Of a DNA stretch of 64,000 nucleotides, positions 1-11,448 are shown piece by piece. Positions within the stretch are counted from its first letter, which is position 1, and each line of letters opens with the position of its first letter. The position numbers and the translations under genes were made by a program. The notes beneath the pieces are model-generated. The model did no database searches. It was not told the DNA's origin and saw only the letters and a list, made by a program, of their open reading frames with translations. Source of the DNA: Dugong dugon (Eukaryota; Chordata; Mammalia; Sirenia; Dugongidae); contig CM057474.1 in assembly GCA_030035585.1 (NCBI GenBank), forward strand, positions 1,916,501-1,980,500. The letters run 5' to 3'.

Positions 1-1232
1 TAAATTATCCACTGTAGTTATAAGCAAGCAGTCCACTCCAGAGTTCTCATGCTGTTTTGGCTCCCTGTAGTGATTTATTGCAGATGGCACTTGATCCACC
101 AAAACGCATCTTCAGTACATACATCGTTACATAAAAACGTCAGTGTTCACTTAACTCTTTTGTTACTAAGCGTCCTGGGCCTCCAGGGTGACATTTTCTA
201 AGGTTATTGGATTCTCGCTGCCTTCAAATAAACCAGGAATAATAAATACCCTATTTAAAAAAAAGAAATCTTTTTTTGAGGGCAGGCTACAGGGAACCAC
301 TGCATATTCCAGTTATTGTATAAATCAGAGTTCTTGATTTATAGGCAACCTAATTATGTGTACGTTTTACATACAAACAAATTTAAGAGGTACATGTGGC
401 CCAAGGTATCAGTTGAAGGCCTGAAGAAGGAGATTCCAGGCAGAACTTCTACGAACGGCTCCTGAAAGTCACACCACACGTAGAGTCAAGCAGAAGAGCA
501 ATTGTCTCTCTTCACAGACAGGAAGCTGCTGAATCAAGTTGTAGCTATGACAGCTTTCGGATCTACAAACACTTCACCACTGACATGATCTTTACCAGCA
601 AAGAACAGGCTTCACATTTCCAAGCTGACTCAGTTCTGAACCTCAGTCTTACAAAAGTGGATCTCACTATCATAATCAGATCAAATACCCTATCTGCAAA
701 GGAGAGCTCAGAAGTGTAGTTTTTGGCTTTCCTCACTCTCCCGTTAAAAAAGTCTTGTCAGAAGTATTTTCAGGGGTGGGGGTTGTTAAGCAATCCATAC
801 CCAGCAGTCGCTAAATTAACTTTAGACGATTTAATGCACCAGTGACCTACTTTGAGTCATGATCAAGTGAAACAAATAAGCACAGATTCCCTTTTGCATA
901 CAGCAGCATTGGCAGCGTCCACTGTTTAGGTCCAGCACTATTGGCAGAGTAGAAATCCAGAGCCAAGATGGGCTCAGACAGGAAGAGTCGAAATGCAAGC
1001 TGTAGTTTCCAGGGCTCAGCTACAGCTACAGAGACAGCAGCGTTCTCCCAAGCTAATCATGCACCACAATTTGGCTGTGATTCTGACCACATAGCCTCCT
1101 TTTTGTGACTATTATTTTCAAAGTTTGGTTCTGCAGGTCTCCTCAATATTCAATTCATACAAACACTTTCAATAATTTATTCATTTTTTTATTTGTAAAT
1201 AAGCTAAGTTTCTGTGGCAATCACGAGAAGAA
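1..1232. other. unassigned non-repeat sequence
   Basis: I recognise no transposon here. The minus strand has a stop-free frame of about 68 codons at 850-1056, ending in TAG at 847-849, with a TGA at 1057-1059 directly upstream and about 30 more open codons beyond it. The DNA below 847 would then read like a 3' UTR. I do not recognise the protein; this could be a processed-pseudogene end or chance. Confidence 0.4.
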
Positions 1233-1742
1233 AACAAGGGGATACTGCGTGGCTTAAAATCAGGAAAGGTGTGCATCAGGGTTGTATCCTTTCACCATGC
1301 TATTTAATCTATATGCTGAACAAATAATTGGAGAAGCTGGACTATATGAAGAAAAATAGTCATCAGGATTGGAGGAAGACTCATTCACAATCTGCAATAT
1401 GCAGATGACACAACCTTGCTTGCTGAAATCTAAGGGGACTTGAAGCACTTACTGATAAAGATCAAAGATTACAGCCTTCAGTATGGATTACACCTCAACA
1501 TAAAGAAAACAAAAATCCTTACAACTGGACCAATAAGCAACATCATGATAAACAGAGAAACTATTTGTCAAGGATTTCATTTTACTTGGATCCATAATGA
1601 ACACCCATGGAAGCAGCAGTCAAGAAATCAATGTATTGCATTGGGCAAGCAAAAGACTTCTTTAAAATGTTCAAAATCAAACATCTCATTTTGAGGTGCA
1701 CCTGACACAAGCCATGGTATTTTCAATCACCTTATATGTACG
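1233..1742 (+). mobile_element. RTE (BovB-like) LINE fragment, RT palm to C-terminus
   Basis: The plus strand carries the end of an RTE reverse transcriptase. The frame around 1398-1409 still reads Y-A-D-D, the catalytic RT motif, although stops and frameshifts break the surrounding frame. The same text recurs in the RTE copies at 30800-31205 and, inverted, at 2700-3130. Both ends of the element are missing. It stops where an LTR begins at 1743, in sequence that elsewhere continues as RTE, so the LTR probably inserted into it. Confidence 0.85.
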
Positions 1743-2160
1743 TGTTATGGATTGAATTGTGTCCCCAGAAATGCATGTCAAGTTGGCTAGGCCATGATTC
1801 TCAGTATTGTGTGACTGTCCACCATTCTGTCATCTGATGTGATTTCCCTATGTGTTGTAAATCTTACCTCTATGATCTTAATGAGGCAGGATTAGAAGCA
1901 ATTAGGTTAATGAGACAGGACTCAATCTACAGGATTCGGTTGTCTTAAATCAATCTCTTTTGAAAAACAAAAGAGAGAAGCAAGCAGAGAAACATGGAGG
2001 TCCTCATACCACCAAGAAAGTAGAGCGAGGAGCCCACGTCCTTTGAGAAGTTCCTAGAGCAAAGGAAGATTGATGACTAAGACATTCTCTGAGAGCCAAC
2101 AGAGAGAGAAAGCCTTCCTGCAGAGCTAGCACCCTGAATTCGGACTTCTAGCCTCCTAGA
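1743..2160 (+). mobile_element. MaLR/ERVL-type solo LTR, 3' end missing
   Basis: It starts TGTTATGG and shares its whole length with the LTRs at 29824-30314 and 56934-57458, including the 'ttttgaaa/gagata...agagagaa' block and the 'ggacttctagcct' block. The last part present in those copies, with the 'cacttgtgg' block and the terminal CTAAGA, is absent. The element abuts an inverted RTE at about 2165. Assignment to ERVL/MaLR rests on the family's usual terminal motif and the 5-bp duplications seen at the sister copies. Confidence 0.7.
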
Positions 2161-2164
2161 TTGG

Positions 2165-3965
2165 GTTTTTTTGCTGTTGTTGTTAATCGCTGTCAAGTTG
2201 GTTCCTACCCATAGAGAGTGTATGTACAACAGAAGGAAACACTGCTCAGTCCTGCACCATCCTCATGATCATTGTCATGCTTGAGCCCATTGTTACGGCC
2301 AGTCGTTGAGGGTCTTCCTCTTTCTCGCTGACCCTCTACTTTACCAAGTATGATGTCCTGCTTCAGGGACGGATCACTCCTGATAGTATGTCCAAAGTAT
2401 GTGAAACAAAGTCTCACCATCCTTGCTTCTAAGCAGTGTTCTGGTTGTACTTCTTCCAAAACAGATTTATTCATTCTTTTGGTAGTCCACAGTATATTCA
2501 ATATTCTTTGCCAACACCATAATTCAAAGGCATCCATTCTTCTTTGGTCTTACTTATTCATTATCCAGCTTTCCACTGCATATGAGGCGATTGAAAACAC
2601 CATGGCTTGAGTCAAGCGCACCTTAGTCCTTAAACTGACATCTTTGTTTTTAACACTCCAATGAGGTCTTTTGCAGCAGATTTGCCCAATGCAATGTGTG
2701 GTTTGATTTCTTGACTGCTGCTTCCATGGTTGTTGATCGTGGATCCAAGTAAAATGAAATCCTTTACAACTTCAATTTTTTTCTCTATTTATAAGGATGT
2801 TAAACATTTAACATCCATTGGTCCAGTTGTGAGAATTTTTGTTTTCTTTATGTTGAGGTGTAATCCATACTGAAGGCTATAGTCTTTGATCTTCAGCAAT
2901 AGATGCTTCAAGTCCTCTTAACTTTCAGCAAGCAAGGTTGTATCATATACGTATAGAAGGTTGTTAATGCATCTTCCTCCAAACCTGATGTCAAGCTCTT
3001 CTTCATACAGTCCAGCTTCTCAGATTATTTGATCAGCATACAAATTGAATAAGTATGGTGAAAGGAAACAACCCTGATGCACACCTTTCCTGATATGAAA
3101 CTATGCAGTATTCCCTTGTTCTGTTTGAATGACTGCCTCTTGATCTCTGTACAGGTTCCTCATGAGCACAATTAGATGTTATGAAATTCATATTCTTTGC
3201 AATGTTATCCATAATTTGTTATGATCCACACAGTTGAATGCCTTTGCATAGTCAATAAAACACAGGTAAACATCTTTCTGGTATTCTCTGCTTTCAGCGA
3301 GGATCCATCTAACATCAGCAATGATATCCTTCATTCCATGTCCTCTTCTGAATCTGACTTGAATTTCTGGCAGCTCCCTGTTGATGTACTGCTGCAACCA
3401 CTTTTGAATGATCTTCAGCAAAACTTTACTTGAATGTGACATTAATGATATTGTTCAATAATTTCTGCATTCAGATCGACCATCTCTCTTTGGAATAGGC
3501 ATAAATATGGATGTCTTCCAGTCAATTGGCATAGACAAGAGAGCACTTCCAAAGCTGCATCCATTTGTTGAAACATCTCAATTGGTATTCCATTATTTCC
3601 TGGGGCCTTGTTTTTTTGCCAGCGTCTTCAGTGCAGCTTGAACTTCTTCCTTCAGTACCATCAGCTCTTGATCATATGCTACCTCCTGAAATAGTTGAAC
3701 ATCGACCAATTCTTTTTGGTACAGTCACTCTGTGTATTTCTTCCATCTTCTTTTGATGCTTCCTGTGGCATGCAGTATTTTGCCCATAGAATCCTTCACT
3801 ATTGCAACTCGAGGCTTGAATTTTTTCTTCAGTTTTTCCAGCTTGAGAAATGCCAAGAGTATCCTTCCCTTTTGGTTTTCTATCTCCAGGTCTTTGCACA
3901 TGTCATAATACTTTACTTCGTCTTCTCAAGCTGCTATTTGAAATCTTCTGTTTTGCTTTGTAGGG
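2165..3965 (-). mobile_element. RTE LINE, 3' 1.8 kb, inverted
   Basis: This is the 3' part of an RTE LINE on the minus strand. A fragment at 3188-3442 has the RT motif with F-I-D-Y-A-K-A-F (residues about 62-69) and then D-H-N-K-L-W. A fragment at 2205-2537 carries the family C-terminus with F-E-L-W-C-W. The catalytic YADD has decayed to Y-V-Y-D near 2950. The 3' end at 2165-2210 has the short GTTGTTGTT tail shared with AfroSINEs. The 5' third is missing. The coding frame is broken several times, so it is a dead copy. Confidence 0.9.
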
Positions 3966-4689
3966 TTTCCGTAAGTGCATTTTGCCTTAACCAACAAGCT
4001 TATGATAAGCTTATGATGAAACACCAAGCAACTGATAAGACAAAGTAAATGCATTACAAATATAGTTTGTCCACACTCCTCTTCACGAACCAAAGGGAGG
4101 AAACCAGAAGTTTATTGTGAAAATTTCTTCACTTTCATCAGACTGCTACCCTGATACCAGCTGCTGGTCCTCATGTATGCTCAAAGAATTACTTTGGGAA
4201 TGCAGCACCATAGCCTTTCTTTGGAATCTTTATTTTTCTCTGTGATTCTTTTTTTCAAAATAAGTGTATAATTTATTCAAAATCAGAATACATTGTAGAA
4301 TGTCATATTTTTAAACGAATAAAAGCATATTTCTTGAGGTAATAGAATGAAAGAAATTAAGAAATTCAAAATTAAATTTTTCATCTCTAAAGATTTCTTC
4401 AGTTTAAACATATCAAATATATACTATTGCAAATAATTTCATCTATTTATCTATCTCTCCACACACACACATACATATAGTGTCTATAACATACATACAA
4501 GTGTGTCTTCATATGTGAGTGTAAATATTACTGAATATGTTATTGAACATGCCAGAAAAAGTATGAACAAAGCAGAAGACACAGTAAGGTCAGAACATGC
4601 GATCTCTGAGATTTCTGGGACATATGTATGGTGTCATCCACAATGATATTACAAGAGCAGAGATCCTAACTCTTGGACTAATTTGACAG
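3966..4689. other. unassigned AT-rich sequence
   Basis: No gene or clear transposon is visible. There is a small direct duplication of an AAGCTTATGAT-like word near 4000 and a short CA-rich patch at 4457-4470. Confidence 0.4.
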
Positions 4690-4930
4690 TTTAGTGAATA
4701 ATAAGAAGAGTAATAGCACCTATAAAGCTGCATGAAAGAAATTGCTTGAGATATATATAAAGTTCTTAGGATAGAGCTATGCTGAATAAATGTTGGTTAT
4801 TGGTATTATTAATGCTATGATTGATACTTTACAGATGAGAAAATTGAGGCTTAGAGAAGTTGGATAATTAACCCATTAATACACATCAATAAAGTTGAAG
4901 TCAAAATTTGAAAACAGTAGCATGCTTCAC
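4690..4930 (+). mobile_element. MIR-type old SINE, two parts
   Basis: The left part, near 4750-4810, reads like the 3' half of a MIR on the plus strand, ending in the AATAAATGTTGGTTATT block. From 4830 the text ACAGATGAGAAAATTGAGG is the MIR core on the opposite strand. Two old MIR pieces facing each other, or a rearranged copy, would explain this. Confidence 0.55.
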
Positions 4931-5543
4931 TCTTGATCATTATTCTGTTCACACACAATGTGTGGCTTTTTGAATCACAAAATAGAAACTGAGCGTAACA
5001 CTTGAACTTAGATGCTGCTAAATTGGCACCATAGGATCAATCACTCTGTTCTGTTTATACCTCAATTGAAATGAAGTCTCAACGCCACCTGCCCCTTACT
5101 ATCTGCAGCCTTGAAAACTAACATCATGAGGCCTGGTGGGCAACCTAGCAGGCCTCTGGCTTCTTCCCAGCAGGGGGGCTTCAGAACACACAGTGCCTTG
5201 CAGGGGAAGTCAGCAGCTTCAGCCTCAGAACACCAGCATTAACCATCCACATGCATTGAGACTGTATTAAGTTTGCATATTTATTTGTAGATTGATATCT
5301 ATTCCTGTCATAAAAGAGTTTGGGATCATTTTTCTCATTTTTGCAAAATCTCATATGAAGAAAATCACCTATGTGTTCCAGAGATGTAAGAAGAACACCT
5401 TGGAGAATAGGGGTGGAATCCTTAATCTCTAGTCCATGGACCAAGGATGATAAAGCTAGTGTCCTGGATATTTCTGAGTCTTCCTCAGCCATAAACCAGG
5501 CACTGGAATGAAAATGTAACCTCACAGCAGCTAGAGAAGAAAA
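4931..5543. other. unassigned sequence
   Basis: I see no gene. A stop-free minus frame at 5181-5561 (126 codons) runs into the next AfroSINE, has no recognisable domain, and is probably chance. Confidence 0.35.
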
Positions 5544-5711
5544 GTAGCCCTGGTGGTACAATGGTTAAGAGCTAGTCTGCTAACCGAAAGGTCGATGGTT
5601 AGAACCCACCAGCTGCTCCGTGGGAGAAGGATGTGGCAGTCTGCTTCCATAAAGATTTACAGTCTTGGAAACCTTATGGGACAGTTCTGCTCTGTCCTGT
5701 AGAGTTGCATT
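5544..5711 (+). mobile_element. AfroSINE, long form
   Basis: The tRNA-like head has a box A-like CAATGGTTAAGAGC and a box B-like GGTTAGAACCC. It is followed by the long-form block with 'atgtggcagtctgcttcc' and the GGAAACC body. The 3' tail is lost after the 'cctgtag' block. Confidence 0.85.
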
Positions 5712-6252
5712 GCCAAGCCCCCCTGACATAATTGGCCTTAACTCTTGAATGTGCGATTTCAAGCACAAAGTTGGGAATTTCTGAATGAAGATTTAGCCAC
5801 ATTATATTCTGGAGCTGCAGACCAGTTTTTCCCTTAAATCAAGCAGGACCCTCTGACATGTATGATTTGGATTCTCCTTGAGATTTTTAGCATGGGAGAT
5901 AATAGGGCAATTCTCAGGAAGGCCAGCTGGTAGAAGAACTGCCAGGTTATACAACTCTGGAGGCCTCCTTCAGATTATAATCTATGCGGATGAAGTTCCT
6001 GGGAGTTGTTCTGTGCAAAACACCCTGGCCACATGCAGTGGCCTGGCTTTACAGCCTTTATTATCTTAGGAAAACCATGGTTGCTATGAATTCTGGTTGG
6101 ACAAGAATTGGGCAGTCTTGAATTTACTGAAACACGTAGGGGGAATCTAATGCAGCCCCTTAAACTATTTAAGGAACTGATACTTTTAGTGTGGCACTCA
6201 CATTAAATAACTTTTAATGATGTAATAGAAAATATCCAGTATCAGTCTGGTT
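5712..6252. other. unassigned sequence
   Basis: No coding frame or repeat family is recognised here. Confidence 0.35.
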
Positions 6253-6458
6253 GGAGTCCCTGGGTTGTGTAAATGATTAATTCACTCAGCTGCTTACAGA
6301 AAGGTTGGAGGTTTGAGTTCACCCAGAGGCACCTTGGAAGACATGCATAGAGATCTACTTCCAAAACATCAGCCAGTGAAAACCCTATGCAGCACAGTTC
6401 AACTCTGACACACGTGGGATCATCGTGAGTGGGAATTGACTCCACAGCAACTGGTTTT
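6253..6458 (+). mobile_element. AfroSINE, older form
   Basis: The head resembles tRNA-Asn (gtttgagttcacccagagg). The body carries the 'gatctacttcc...cagccagtgaaaaccctatg' block that also lies in the 5' leader of the RTE at 28175-28235. The tail reads GACTCCACAGCAACTGG. It is complete but well diverged. Confidence 0.85.
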
Positions 6459-7098
6459 ATCAATCAGGTTACTATTAATAATATTATTAGCATTACTGGT
6501 GGCACAGTATTATAATGATATGTCTAGATTTTCATTGTTAATGATTTTTTAGATACATTAATTTATTTTTCTATAAAGTATTAGTGTGTCTTTTGTTATG
6601 AACATCTTCATTATAAGAAATGAAACAACACAGAAAAATACAGATTAAACAAATAATCAGGAATTCTTCCAGAAACATACATATGCATAGATATTCAAAT
6701 AAATAAATGTAAAGATATATATTTTAAATTGTATATAGGTAGATCATAAATATCATTGATTGGGTAATCTGCAATTTTTATAATACTATATGCATGTACA
6801 TCTTTCTATTTTAATAAATATTTTAATAGAATATTCTATTTTGTAATATTTGATACTATATTCAACCATTTATCTATTATTAGAAATGTAACATGTTTCT
6901 CATTTTTTTCCAAAATGAATATCTCTAACTACAAATATTTTGAAAGTCTAACTAAGGTAAGGGGGAGCATTCTCATTTTATGTCTTGATATACATTGCCA
7001 AACTGCACTTTGAAAAATTTGAACTGTCACACCAAAGAGAAATAAAGTGTCCATTTTTTCTAAATTAATCAACCATCAATTATTAATAAAATGATAAG
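6459..7098. other. unassigned AT-rich sequence
   Basis: This AT-rich DNA is dominated by ATA/TAT words. No gene or transposon is recognised. Confidence 0.4.
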
Positions 7099-7169
7099 TT
7101 TGACTTATTCTCCATGGATAGATCAACTGTGCTAAAATTTGACTTATCCTCCATGGATAGATCAACTGT
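7099..7169. repeat. 39-bp tandem duplication
   Basis: A 32-base word at 7099-7130 recurs at 7138-7169 with one difference (TTATTC against TTATCC). The right copy ends exactly at the target site of the LTR at 7167, so the duplication predates the LTR insertion or shares its first bases by chance. Confidence 0.8.
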
Positions 7170-7259
7170 CTTAGGCTAGGTTTTCTAGAGAGACAAAACC
7201 AGTGAAGTGTGTACACACAAACACACAGATACACACACACATATATATGTAGGAGTCCT

Positions 7260-7430
7260 GGGGAAACCCTGGTGATGCAGTGGTTAAGAGCTATAGCTGC
7301 TAACTAAAAGGTTGGCAGTTTGAATCCACCAGGTGCTCCTTGGAAACACTATGAGGCAGTTCTACTCTGTCCTTTAGGGTCACTATGTGTTGGAATCAAC
7401 TTGACGGCAATGGCTTTGGTTTTGGGTTTT
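7260..7430 (+). mobile_element. AfroSINE, elephant-type short form (copy 1 of 3)
   Basis: A full short-form copy: head GGAAACCCTGGTGATGCAG, box B, the body with GGCAGTTCTACTCTGTCC, and tail GACGGCAATGGCTTTGG. It is preceded by a stray head fragment at 7251. Confidence 0.9.
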
Positions 7431-7618
7431 AGGAGCCCTGGTGGTATAGTGGAAACCCTAGTGGCATAGTGGTTAAGAGCTACGGCTGCTAACTATTAAA
7501 GATCGGCAGTTCAAATAGACCAGGCACTCCTTGGAAACTCTATGGGGCAGTTCTACCCTATCCTGTAGGATCACTATGAGTCAGAATCAACTCGACGGCA
7601 CAGTTTGGTTTGGTTTTT
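7431..7618 (+). mobile_element. AfroSINE with duplicated head (copy 2 of 3)
   Basis: It begins with two successive heads (AGGAGCCCTGGTGG, then AAACCCTAGTGGC) before a single box B and body. It ends CGACGGCACAGTTTGG and lies directly after copy 1. Confidence 0.9.
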
Positions 7619-7709
7619 TGGGGTGGCGTAGTTAAGCACTATGGCTGTTGACCGAAGGGCCGGCTGTTTGAGTCCACTAGCCACTCTTTGGAAACCCTTT
7701 GGGGCAGTA
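7619..7709 (+). mobile_element. AfroSINE, 3' truncated (copy 3 of 3)
   Basis: The head and box B are present (GGCTGTTTGAGTCCACTAG) and the copy stops after GGGGCAGTAC, where LTR sequence resumes. Confidence 0.85.
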
Positions 7710-7767
7710 CATAACTGCCAAACCACTGAGAACCACGGCAAGCTGACACACAACCTTAACCATCACG

Positions 7768-8344
7768 TCAACTGAGGTGAAAAATCAAAGGGAAAAGTCA
7801 TAAAGAACAGTGCTATGCTGTCAATGCTGGAGATGCAAAACAGTGGGCAACTGTTTTGGCAATTGTTAGCCCATTACTCAACTTTATGTTAAATATAACA
7901 GTAGACAAAAAGATTAAATAGAGATAATCAATGAATGAGGATTTCTTTGAAAATAGTGCTCTAAGGACTTCTCGTTAACCCCATTCTGCCTTAGCCTCCA
8001 TCTAAGTGAGGCCTAAAGAGAACCACTCAGTGAGAAGAGCATCTGCACTATTCTGTGGCTTATGAAGTGGAGGACGCCATGTTTGGTGCCTGACACTAGA
8101 CTGGCAAAAGATGAAGAACAGAAGACAGGCACCACTGTTGGTCATAACAGCGTAAAAGAGCTGACGTGGCCACAAAGATGCAAACGTATTCCCAAAGGCA
8201 GAAGGGACACCCAGGAAGGGTGTCAAGAAGGAGGTATTTTCAGGAACTCACCACAAGAGATTTGCCTGCCAAAGGGAATGATTCTCATCGGAAAGTCTCT
8301 ATGTGGTGACCAGGGGATGCATGGGGAAATTTAATAAATTTACT
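7768..8344. other. unassigned sequence between LTR and old L1
   Basis: A 90-codon plus frame at 8062-8334 opens with M-K-W-R-T-P and is rich in K, R, G and Q. I recognise no family in it. It may be a remnant of the upstream part of the old L1 or of a processed transcript; I cannot tell which. Confidence 0.3.
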
Positions 8345-10127
8345 GTTAAGTAGCATTACTGGATATTTGACATAATATTACATCAACACATTTAATACAG
8401 AACGCCACAATGCATGAATCAAACACTGGTAGAAATGCAGGGATAAGAAGACGAGTTAACAATAACAGTTGAAGACACCAATACTCCACTTTCCGTAACA
8501 GACGGATAACTAGACAGAAGATCAACAGGGAAAAGAAGGGTTGAGCAACACTAAAAAACGTCTGTGCTGACAGTCACATACAGAGCACCCGACAACAATA
8601 AGATGATATTCTTCTCAAGTGCTCATGAAACATTCTTCAGGGTATACCATACGTTAGGGCATGAAACAGACCTCAACAGATTTAAAAGAATAGAAATCAT
8701 CCGAAGTATGTTCTCTGACTTCATGGAATGAAATTAGGTATCAATACTCAGAAATACGTGTACATTAAATTGCACGTTCCAAAATAACCAATGGGTCAGA
8801 GAAAAAAAAAATACATTGAGATGAAAGAAAATAAATACACAACATACAAAAATGTATGGGATGCAGCTAAAGGAACACTCAGTGAAAAATTTATAGCTTT
8901 GCTTATTTAGATTAAGAAAAAAGAAAGATCTCAAATCAAAAAGCTGAACTTCTACCTTAAGGCATAAGAGAAAGAAGAGCAAACTAAACCTAAAGCAAGC
9001 AGAAGACAAGAAAAAAAGACTAGATCAGAAATCAACAAAATATAGAACAGAAAAATAATCAGGAAATTAATTAAATCAAAACCTGGTTATTGAGGAAAAA
9101 AATCAACTAAACGGACAAAACTTTAGCTAGATTGACCTGGGGAGGGGGAAAAAAAAGCCTCAAATTATTGGAATCAGAAGTGAAAAAGGGGGTATTACTA
9201 CTGACCTTACAGAAACATATATATAATAAAGGAACAGAAATCAAAAGGATTGTGAAATGAACAATGTGTACATGAGAAAATTAGCTGGTTGAGATGAAAC
9301 AGGAAAATTCCTAGAAAAATAACAAACTACAGACACTTACTGAAGAATAAAACTAGAACAAGTGAAGAGAGATTGAGTTAGTAAACGTCTAGGCCCACTG
9401 AATTCTACCAAACATTTAAAGAAGAATTAATAAAAATTCTTCACAAACCCTCCAAAAACTGCAAGAGAGTGGTTATTACCAACTCGTTCTAGAAGGCCAG
9501 TATTATCCTGATATCAAAACCAGAAAAAAATATTACCAAAAAAGAAAGAAAACTACAGCTCAATATGCTTTATAAATATAAATTTGAAAATCCTCAACAA
9601 AATGCTAGCAACTCAAATTCTCCAGCACACAAAAAGGATTATGCATCATGAACAAGTGGTATTCATCCCCAGGATGCAAGCTTGGGTCAACATACAAAAA
9701 TCAATCCATGTACAAACAATCTTTGTAATACTCCACATTAATAAAAAATATAAAATAAAAACACATAACCATCTCAGTAGACACAGAAAATGCATTTGAC
9801 AAAATCTAACACCTTCTCATGATAAATGCACTCAACAAACTAGGAATAGAAGCAAATTTCCTCACTTAATTTTAAATTGCATTTAAAAAAAATACAGCTA
9901 GTTATCATAGGTAAGGGTGAAAGACTCCAAGCTTTCCCTCTAAGGTCAAGAATAAGACAAGAACGCCTACTGTTGTCACTTCTGTCCAATGTCATACTGA
10001 GGTTTTAGCAGTGTAACTGGGTAAGAAAAGAAACAATGGCATCCAGATTAGAAAGGAAGAAGCAAAACTATATCTGAAGATGATGTGTTCTTATACATAG
10101 AAAACCCTAAAGAATGCACACACACAC

Positions 10128-10164
<37 letters not shown>

Positions 10165-10310
10165 CTAAAAGCGAGTTCAGCAAGGTTGCAGGATGCAAGA
10201 TCATCATATATAAATAAGTCGTATTTCTATATACAAGCAATGAACAATATGAGAATCCAATTAAGAAAATAATTCTATTTACAATAGCACCAAAAAATAT
10301 AAAATACTTA
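8345..10310 (+). mobile_element. old L1 (L1M-type) ORF2 remnant
   Basis: The plus strand follows mammalian L1 ORF2 from the endonuclease/RT linker into the RT region. Recognisable stretches include ACCAATGGGTCAGAG near 8790, ACAACATACAAAAATGTATGGGA-like text near 8840, and the 'gatctcaaatcaaaaagctgaac' region near 8930. The frame is destroyed by stops and indels. A (CA)n tract interrupts it at 10117-10163, after which L1 text resumes to about 10310. Neither 5' nor 3' end is present. Confidence 0.8.
10117..10163. repeat. (CA)n microsatellite
   Basis: An almost pure CA run with one interruption lies inside the old L1. Confidence 0.95.
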
Positions 10311-10766
10311 TTTTATATGTTAAATGTTATTTTTCTATTTTTTCCACTTAATGGGGAAGTTTTTGCTATGACTATGTGGAGATAGTCTCATAACCCCCTG
10401 ACTTTTCTTCTTATTTAACTTGTATGCAGTTAATATACTCTTAATTTGGAGGAATGGACAATGATCTTATATTCAATTATCTGCAAGGGATAAAAAAAGA
10501 ACAAGAAAAGAAACAGGAATCAGGAAAACCATTATCTTATAGCTTTACCCCTCTAGTTTCTTCTCTGAAATACTTGAGACTCCAGAACCTGAAATAAGTC
10601 TCAGCAGGTTGGAAGATTGTCCTCTGCAAATGGAGGCAGAGTTTGAGTCGGTAAGGGGGGAAGGAGTTTAATTATCAAATAGACTTATTAAAACGTCATC
10701 TTTCCCTCAGTGGAAGTTAAGACAAAGAAGGAAGATAGTTAATTGTTAGTCTGGCTGTTCCCCTTG

Positions 10767-10779
10767 CCCCCCCCCCCCC
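10767..10779. repeat. poly-C tract
   Basis: An uninterrupted run of 13 cytosines is followed by a CTCCCTCC stretch. Confidence 0.9.
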
Positions 10780-11418
10780 GCTCCCTCCCTCACTGCTCCA
10801 CATTGTTTCCGCAGAGTTCTTTTTATTTTATCTGCATCTCAGTGATATTCTCCAAGCCGAGCTCACCCGCCAACATTTTCCCTCCCCTCTGTGTTCAGAG
10901 ACTGAGATCTGTGTGTTAGACACAGCATTCTCTCTTGAATTTAAGAAGCTTGAAATACATCTCGTCAATATTCCCTAGGTTGTGGTGTGAGATCTGGTAC
11001 TTTCCTAACCTTATATGAAGTCTTAATATTTTTGATTCATTAGATTCATTTGATGACAAACCACAGATGCATATTTTTTGAACTACACACTAATTTATCC
11101 ATCTTTCCTAAACATATATTCCCCTAGAAATTAAAATACGTATTATCAGTTCAGTCACCATCCATTCATAAAATTGATCACATTCGTGCCATTTAAAAAA
11201 AATTTTTTACAGTTGAAGAAAAATAGAAGGAAAAAAGCAACTACTTATACATTATTAAATTCAACTGTTTATACTTTGCAAATTCCCATTAAAAGATTTT
11301 TAAGATGACATTGGATGATCCTAAGAATTTATCTGTAAAACTAGCTGGAATCAAAGGAAATTCTTGACCCATCCAGATAGTATACTTGGTAAGTAATAAA
11401 TACAATCATCATATTCAT

Positions 11419-11448
11419 TTGGAAGCTGGATGCTTGGAAGCTGGATGC
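11419..11448. repeat. perfect 15-bp tandem duplication
   Basis: The word TTGGAAGCTGGATGC occurs twice without a gap. Confidence 0.95.

Larger units (their letters stand above)
7167..7767 (-). mobile_element. ERVL-like solo LTR (family of 21122 and 24504), split by AfroSINEs
   Basis: The plus-strand left end reads TGTCTTAGGC and the right end ACCATCACG. Read on the minus strand these are the 3' and 5' ends of the LTR family at 21122-21587 and 24504-24981. A perfect 5-bp duplication, TCAAC, flanks it at 7162-7166 and 7768-7772. Most of the LTR interior is missing; a block of three AfroSINEs and a CA-rich stretch (7214-7250) lies between its two ends. Confidence 0.75.

Noticed and set aside
5544..5620. 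A functional tRNA gene (tRNA-Asn-like)
   Set aside because: The same head recurs in all AfroSINEs with the SINE body attached, and the acceptor stem is not maintained.
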